Positions 32,283-35,197 of a stretch of 35,197 nucleotides of DNA are shown piece after piece. The translations under genes and the position numbers were made by a program. Within the stretch, counting starts at the first letter, position 1; each line of letters opens with the position of its first letter. Origin of the DNA: Actinomycetes bacterium (GTDB lineage Bacteria; Actinomycetota; Actinomycetes; Actinomycetales; Microbacteriaceae). The stretch lies in assembly GCA_030426515.1 (NCBI GenBank), contig JAUHYM010000008.1, positions 1-35,197 of the forward strand, given 5' to 3'. A model generated the notes under the pieces. It saw only the letters and a program-made list of their open reading frames with translations, was not told where the DNA came from and did not search any database.

Positions 32283-33113
32283 GTGACCGACTACTTCGCC
32301 GCCAACCGCGCCAACTGGGACGAGCGGGCGGGCCTTCACGCCTCCCGCACCGGCGGTGGGTACGAGGTGACGCGCTACCTCGAGGACCCGGGACTGCTCA
32401 GCGACGTCGTCCGGTTCGACCTGCCGTTGCTCGGCGATGTCGCCGGGCTACGCGGCATCCACCTGCAGTGCCACATCGGCACCGACACCCTGTCGCTCGC
32501 GCGACTGGGCGCCCGGATGACGGGGCTGGACTTCGCGCCGACGGCGATCGCGGAGGCGCGTCGGCTCGCAGCGGATGCCGGGCAGGCGGTCGACTATGTC
32601 GAGTCCGATGTGTACGGCGCCCGCTCGATCGTGCCCGCGGGCGCGTTCGACCTCGTCTACACGGGGATCGGCGCGCTGTGCTGGCTGCCCCGCATCCGTG
32701 ACTGGGCGCAGGTCGTCGCAGACCTGCTCGCCCCGGGAGGACGACTCTTCCTGCGCGAGGGCCACCCCATCCTGTGGACAATGGACGAGACCCTCGACGA
32801 CGATCTGCACCTGCGCTTCGCCTACTTCGAGCAGCCGGAGCCCCTGCCCTGGGACGACGACAGCACCTACGTGGACGTCGAACGCCCGCTCGCGCACACG
32901 CGGACGTACGAGTGGAATCACGGCATCGGCGAGATCGTGACCGCACTGCTGGATGCGGGACTGGTCATCACCGGTCTCGTCGAGCACGACAGCGTGCCCT
33001 GGGAGGCACTGCCCGGGCAGATGACCCTGCGCGACGACGGCGAGTGGGCACTCGCCGGGCGCGCCGGCGTCGCCCCGCTCACGTACACGCTGCAGGCCGT
33101 CAAGCCCGCCTGA
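32283..33113 (+). CDS. Class I SAM-dependent methyltransferase
   Basis: 276 residues with a GTG start and no Shine-Dalgarno. Motif I appears as GIHLQCHIGTDTLSLARLG (58-76; the usual GxGxG is replaced by QCHIGTDT, a known variant subgroup). Motif II is GLDFAPTAI (81-89), an acidic turn AVDYVESDVYG follows, and the post-motif region is FDLVYTGIGALCWLPRI then LLAPGGRLFLREGHPIL. The substrate cannot be predicted. It stands alone between the polysaccharide locus and the IclR gene and is followed by a strong hairpin at its stop codon, so it is probably not part of either neighbour's operon. Confidence 0.9.
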   Translation: MTDYFAANRANWDERAGLHASRTGGGYEVTRYLEDPGLLSDVVRFDLPLLGDVAGLRGIHLQCHIGTDTLSLARLGARMTGLDFAPTAIAEARRLAADAGQAVDYVESDVYGARSIVPAGAFDLVYTGIGALCWLPRIRDWAQVVADLLAPGGRLFLREGHPILWTMDETLDDDLHLRFAYFEQPEPLPWDDDSTYVDVERPLAHTRTYEWNHGIGEIVTALLDAGLVITGLVEHDSVPWEALPGQMTLRDDGEWALAGRAGVAPLTYTLQAVKPA

Positions 33114-33122
33114 GCGGCGGGC
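33104..33122 (+). terminator. Terminator hairpin with the methyltransferase stop codon in the loop
   Basis: A perfect 7-bp stem, GCCCGCC (33104-33110) and GGCGGGC (33116-33122), encloses the 5-nt loop TGAGC, whose first three bases are the stop codon. No U tract follows. The IclR start is only 20 bp downstream, so it may also insulate that gene. Confidence 0.6.
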
Positions 33123-33141
33123 CTCGTGCCACCCTGGAGGC

Positions 33142-33894
33142 ATGGCCAACTCGCCCAGCGGCGACTCCGCGATCGACCGCCTCGTGCGCGTGCTCGACAC
33201 GTTCACCGCCGAGCGGACGATGCAGACCGCCGCCGAGATCGGCCGTCGCGCGGGGCTCCCCTCGTCCACCGCCCACCGGCTCGTCGACGACCTGGTCGCG
33301 AGCGGGCTGCTCGAGCGCGACCACGATCGCCGGGTGCGGCTGGGGATGCGCCTGTGGGAGCTCGCGCTGCGCGGGTCGACGGCACTCCGACTGCGTCAGG
33401 CGGCGCTGCCGTACATGGAGGGTGTGCAGGCCCGGATCCGCGAGCACACGCAGCTCGCGGTGCTCGAGCAGGACGAAGCGCTGTTCCTGGAGCGCCTCTC
33501 TCACCCGGCCGCGGGCGCCAACATCACGCGCGTCGCGGGCCGGCTCGCGCTGCATGCATCGTCATCGGGGCTCGTCCTGCTCGCCTACGCTCCGGACGAG
33601 GTGCGCGACCGCGTGCTCGCGAAGCCCCTGCCAGCGGTGTCACCGGCCACGGTCACCGATCCCGCGGCGCTGCGCGAGGTCCTCGCCGGCATCCGCTCGC
33701 GCGGGCACGTCGTCGCACCGGGGTACGTCGAGACGGTGTCGACCGGTGTCGCCGTGCCCGTGCGCGACCGCGGGGTCGTCGTCGCGGCGCTGTCGGTCAT
33801 CCTCCCGCGCGACGCGCCGACCGACGATGCCGTGGCCACGCTGGTCGCCGCATCGCGCGGCATCGAGCGGGCCCTGTCGCGCGACCGCCGCTGA
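33142..33894 (+). CDS. IclR family transcriptional regulator, probable regulator of pobA
   Basis: 250 residues. The N-terminal winged HTH spans about 6-68 (DRLVRVLDTFTAERTMQTA, then EIGRRAGLPSSTAHRLVDDL). The IclR effector-binding domain covers about 80-248 (GANITRVAGRLALHASSSG, VSTGVAVPVRDRGVVVAAL). TGGAGG lies just before the ATG. IclR members such as PobR and PcaU control 4-hydroxybenzoate and protocatechuate genes, and here pobA starts 128 bp downstream in the same direction. Control of pobA in response to 4-hydroxybenzoate or protocatechuate is therefore likely, though not shown. Confidence 0.9.
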   Translation: MANSPSGDSAIDRLVRVLDTFTAERTMQTAAEIGRRAGLPSSTAHRLVDDLVASGLLERDHDRRVRLGMRLWELALRGSTALRLRQAALPYMEGVQARIREHTQLAVLEQDEALFLERLSHPAAGANITRVAGRLALHASSSGLVLLAYAPDEVRDRVLAKPLPAVSPATVTDPAALREVLAGIRSRGHVVAPGYVETVSTGVAVPVRDRGVVVAALSVILPRDAPTDDAVATLVAASRGIERALSRDRR

Positions 33895-33900
33895 CGGCGG
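33885..33900 (+). terminator. Hairpin with the IclR stop codon in the loop
   Basis: CCGCCG (33885-33890) and CGGCGG (33895-33900) are perfect 6-bp complements around CTGA, which contains the stop TGA at 33892-33894. A second small stem, GGCGC-AACGG-GCGCC (33901-33915), follows directly. Together they could end or attenuate transcription between the IclR gene and pobA. Confidence 0.5.
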
Positions 33901-33926
33901 GGCGCAACGGGCGCCGGCATCCGAGT

Positions 33927-33941
33927 TCCCGATGAATGGGA
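33927..33941. promoter_or_regulatory. Weak dyad TCCC-N7-GGGA in the IclR-pobA gap
   Basis: This short inverted repeat sits in the only AT-leaning part of the 128-bp gap (33895-34022), about 80-95 bp before the pobA start. It is a candidate regulator site for pobA, but the arms are only 4 bp. The pobA ribosome site (GAAGGAG) is clear; no -10/-35 pair was identified. Confidence 0.2.
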
Positions 33942-34022
33942 TCTTCGAGGGACGCGCGGGCCGTCCACCGACAGACTGAGAGCGGCCCACCCCGCGCCCG
34001 CAGTCCCGTCGAAGGAGACGAC

Positions 34023-35197
34023 ATGACCACCACCGTTCGCACCCGCGTCGCCATCATCGGCGCCGGCCCCGCGGGGCTCCTCCTCTCGCACCTGCTCGCA
34101 CAGAGCGGCATCGAATCGGTCGTGATCGACCAGCGCACGCGGGAGGAGATCGAGACGACGATCCGGGCCGGGATCCTGGAGCAGAACACCGTCGAGGTGC
34201 TCGACGGGCTCGGCGACTTCTCCCGCGCCCGCACCGTGGGGATGCGCCACGACGGCATCGAGCTGCGGTTCGGCGGCGCAGGTCACCGGATCGACTTCAA
34301 GAACACCGTCGACCGCGGCGTCTGGCTCTACCCGCAGCACGAGGCGCTGAAGGACCTCATCGCGGCACGTCTGGCCGGCGGGCAGGATCTGCGGTTCGGC
34401 GTGACCGCGCGCCGCGTCGAGGGCGCTGACACCGATCGCCCGCGGGTGTTCGCCGTCGACGCCGACGACCAGCCGTTCGAGATCGACGCCGAGTTCGTCG
34501 TCGGCGCCGACGGGTCGCGGTCAGTCGTGCGCGAAGCGGTGACGGGCTCGTCGACCGGCGGCCACTTCCGCGAGTACCCGTTCGCCTGGTTCGGCATCCT
34601 CACCGAGGCGCCGCCCAGCGCCGAGGAGCTGATCTACAGCAACTCGCCGGACGGCTTCGCGCTCATCAGCCAGCGCTCGCAGACCGTGCAGCGCATGTAC
34701 TTCCAGTGCGACCCGAACGCCGACCCCGACGCGATGTCCGAAGACGAGCTGTGGGAGGCGCTGCAGGCGCGGGTTCCCGGGACCACGCTGAAGGAGGGGC
34801 CGATCTTCCAGCGCGACATCCTGCGGTTCCGCAGCTTCGTCGCGCACGAGCTGCGGCACGGGCGCGCCGCCCTGGTCGGGGATGCCGCCCACACCGTGCC
34901 GCCCACCGGCGCCAAGGGCATGAACCTCGCCGTCGCCGACGTCGTCGTGCTGGAGCGGGCACTGCGCGCCCTGCTCACCGAGAACGACGCCCGTCTGCTC
35001 GATGCGTGGCCGGCGAAGGCGCTGCACCGCATCTGGAAGGCGCAGCACTTCTCGTGGTGGATGACCGAGATGCTGCACATCGCCCCGGACGCCACCGACT
35101 TCGACCGACTGCGTCAGCGCGGCGAGCTGGACTACCTCGTCGAGTCCGAGCGGGGGCGCGGGTTCCTCGCCGAGGCGTACACGGGCTGGCCGCTCGA
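34023..35197 (+). CDS. pobA: 4-hydroxybenzoate 3-monooxygenase, last few codons outside the window
   Basis: 391 complete codons are visible; the family is about 390-395 residues, so only a few C-terminal residues are missing. The enzyme hydroxylates 4-hydroxybenzoate to protocatechuate with FAD, NAD(P)H and O2. Seen: FAD motif AIIGAGPAGLLLSHLLAQSG (10-29), RAGILEQNTVEVL near the substrate site, the DG motif GADGSRSVV, and ELIYSNSPDGFALISQRS. The last holds the equivalents of Pseudomonas Y201, S212 and R214. GDAAHTVPPTGAKGMNLA is the GD motif with the PPTGAKG loop, and RIWKAQHFSWWMTEML and AEAYTGWPL contain the Y385 equivalent. All key PHBH residues I can align by eye are kept. An IclR gene precedes it. 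Confidence 0.95.
   Translation, partial: MTTTVRTRVAIIGAGPAGLLLSHLLAQSGIESVVIDQRTREEIETTIRAGILEQNTVEVLDGLGDFSRARTVGMRHDGIELRFGGAGHRIDFKNTVDRGVWLYPQHEALKDLIAARLAGGQDLRFGVTARRVEGADTDRPRVFAVDADDQPFEIDAEFVVGADGSRSVVREAVTGSSTGGHFREYPFAWFGILTEAPPSAEELIYSNSPDGFALISQRSQTVQRMYFQCDPNADPDAMSEDELWEALQARVPGTTLKEGPIFQRDILRFRSFVAHELRHGRAALVGDAAHTVPPTGAKGMNLAVADVVVLERALRALLTENDARLLDAWPAKALHRIWKAQHFSWWMTEMLHIAPDATDFDRLRQRGELDYLVESERGRGFLAEAYTGWPL

Overview
The window is high-GC DNA (roughly 70% by eye) with frequent GTG starts, 4-nt ATGA/GTGA stop-start overlaps and several starts that look leaderless. With the gene families present (tandem-FtsX ABC exporter, VapBC, WS/DGAT acyltransferase, actinobacterial-type exopolysaccharide genes, IclR-pobA), this points to an Actinomycetota chromosome, most likely Microbacteriaceae such as Microbacterium. 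That placement is inference from style and content, not from a marker gene.

Layout. (1) 1-4338: a catabolic module. A cyclase-family hydrolase (cut by the left edge) and a fumarylacetoacetate hydrolase-family protein read leftwards, divergent from a LysR regulator, an FAD-dependent aromatic hydroxylase and a TetR regulator. (2) 4391-8093: a second TetR gene coupled to an ABC ATPase and an 8-helix FtsX-type permease, with a repressor-type promoter/operator in front. (3) 8104-8831: a vapBC toxin-antitoxin pair with an elaborate operator. (4) 8895-11318: a type I sulfatase. (5) 11376-32127: a cell-surface polysaccharide locus of about 20 kb in three blocks. The leftward block (19126 to 11376) has a GT4, a GT2, a WS/DGAT acyltransferase, a hexapeptide acetyltransferase, a GT2-GT4 fusion and a secreted subtilisin. 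The rightward block (19415-25270) has a Wzz-like co-polymerase, a Wzy/ligase-like polymerase, a GT2, a Wzx-like flippase and an SGNH-hydrolase lipoprotein. The leftward block 32127-25281 has a beta-helix lipoprotein, a pyruvyltransferase, an acetyltransferase and a GT, then the initiating phosphoglycosyltransferase and an Alg14/Alg13-like GT. (6) 32271-35197: a methyltransferase, an IclR regulator and pobA (4-hydroxybenzoate 3-monooxygenase, cut by the right edge).

How the genes work together. The polysaccharide locus carries a full Wzx/Wzy-type set: initiating sugar-phosphate transferase, about six glycosyltransferase activities, flippase, polymerase and chain-length regulator. Its decoration genes are unusually rich: two acetyltransferases, a pyruvyltransferase, a lipid-type acyltransferase and a lipoprotein esterase. 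Catabolic genes on both edges (FAH/cyclase/hydroxylase on the left, pobA on the right) suggest growth on plant-derived aromatics.

No stretch over 300 bases lacks a gene; the largest gap is 19127-19414, described below. I saw no tRNA, rRNA, insertion sequence, integrase, attachment site or CRISPR array. The most notable non-coding signals are GC hairpins that hold a stop codon in their loop, a two-tier vapBC operator, and a TetR operator that exactly fills a promoter spacer.
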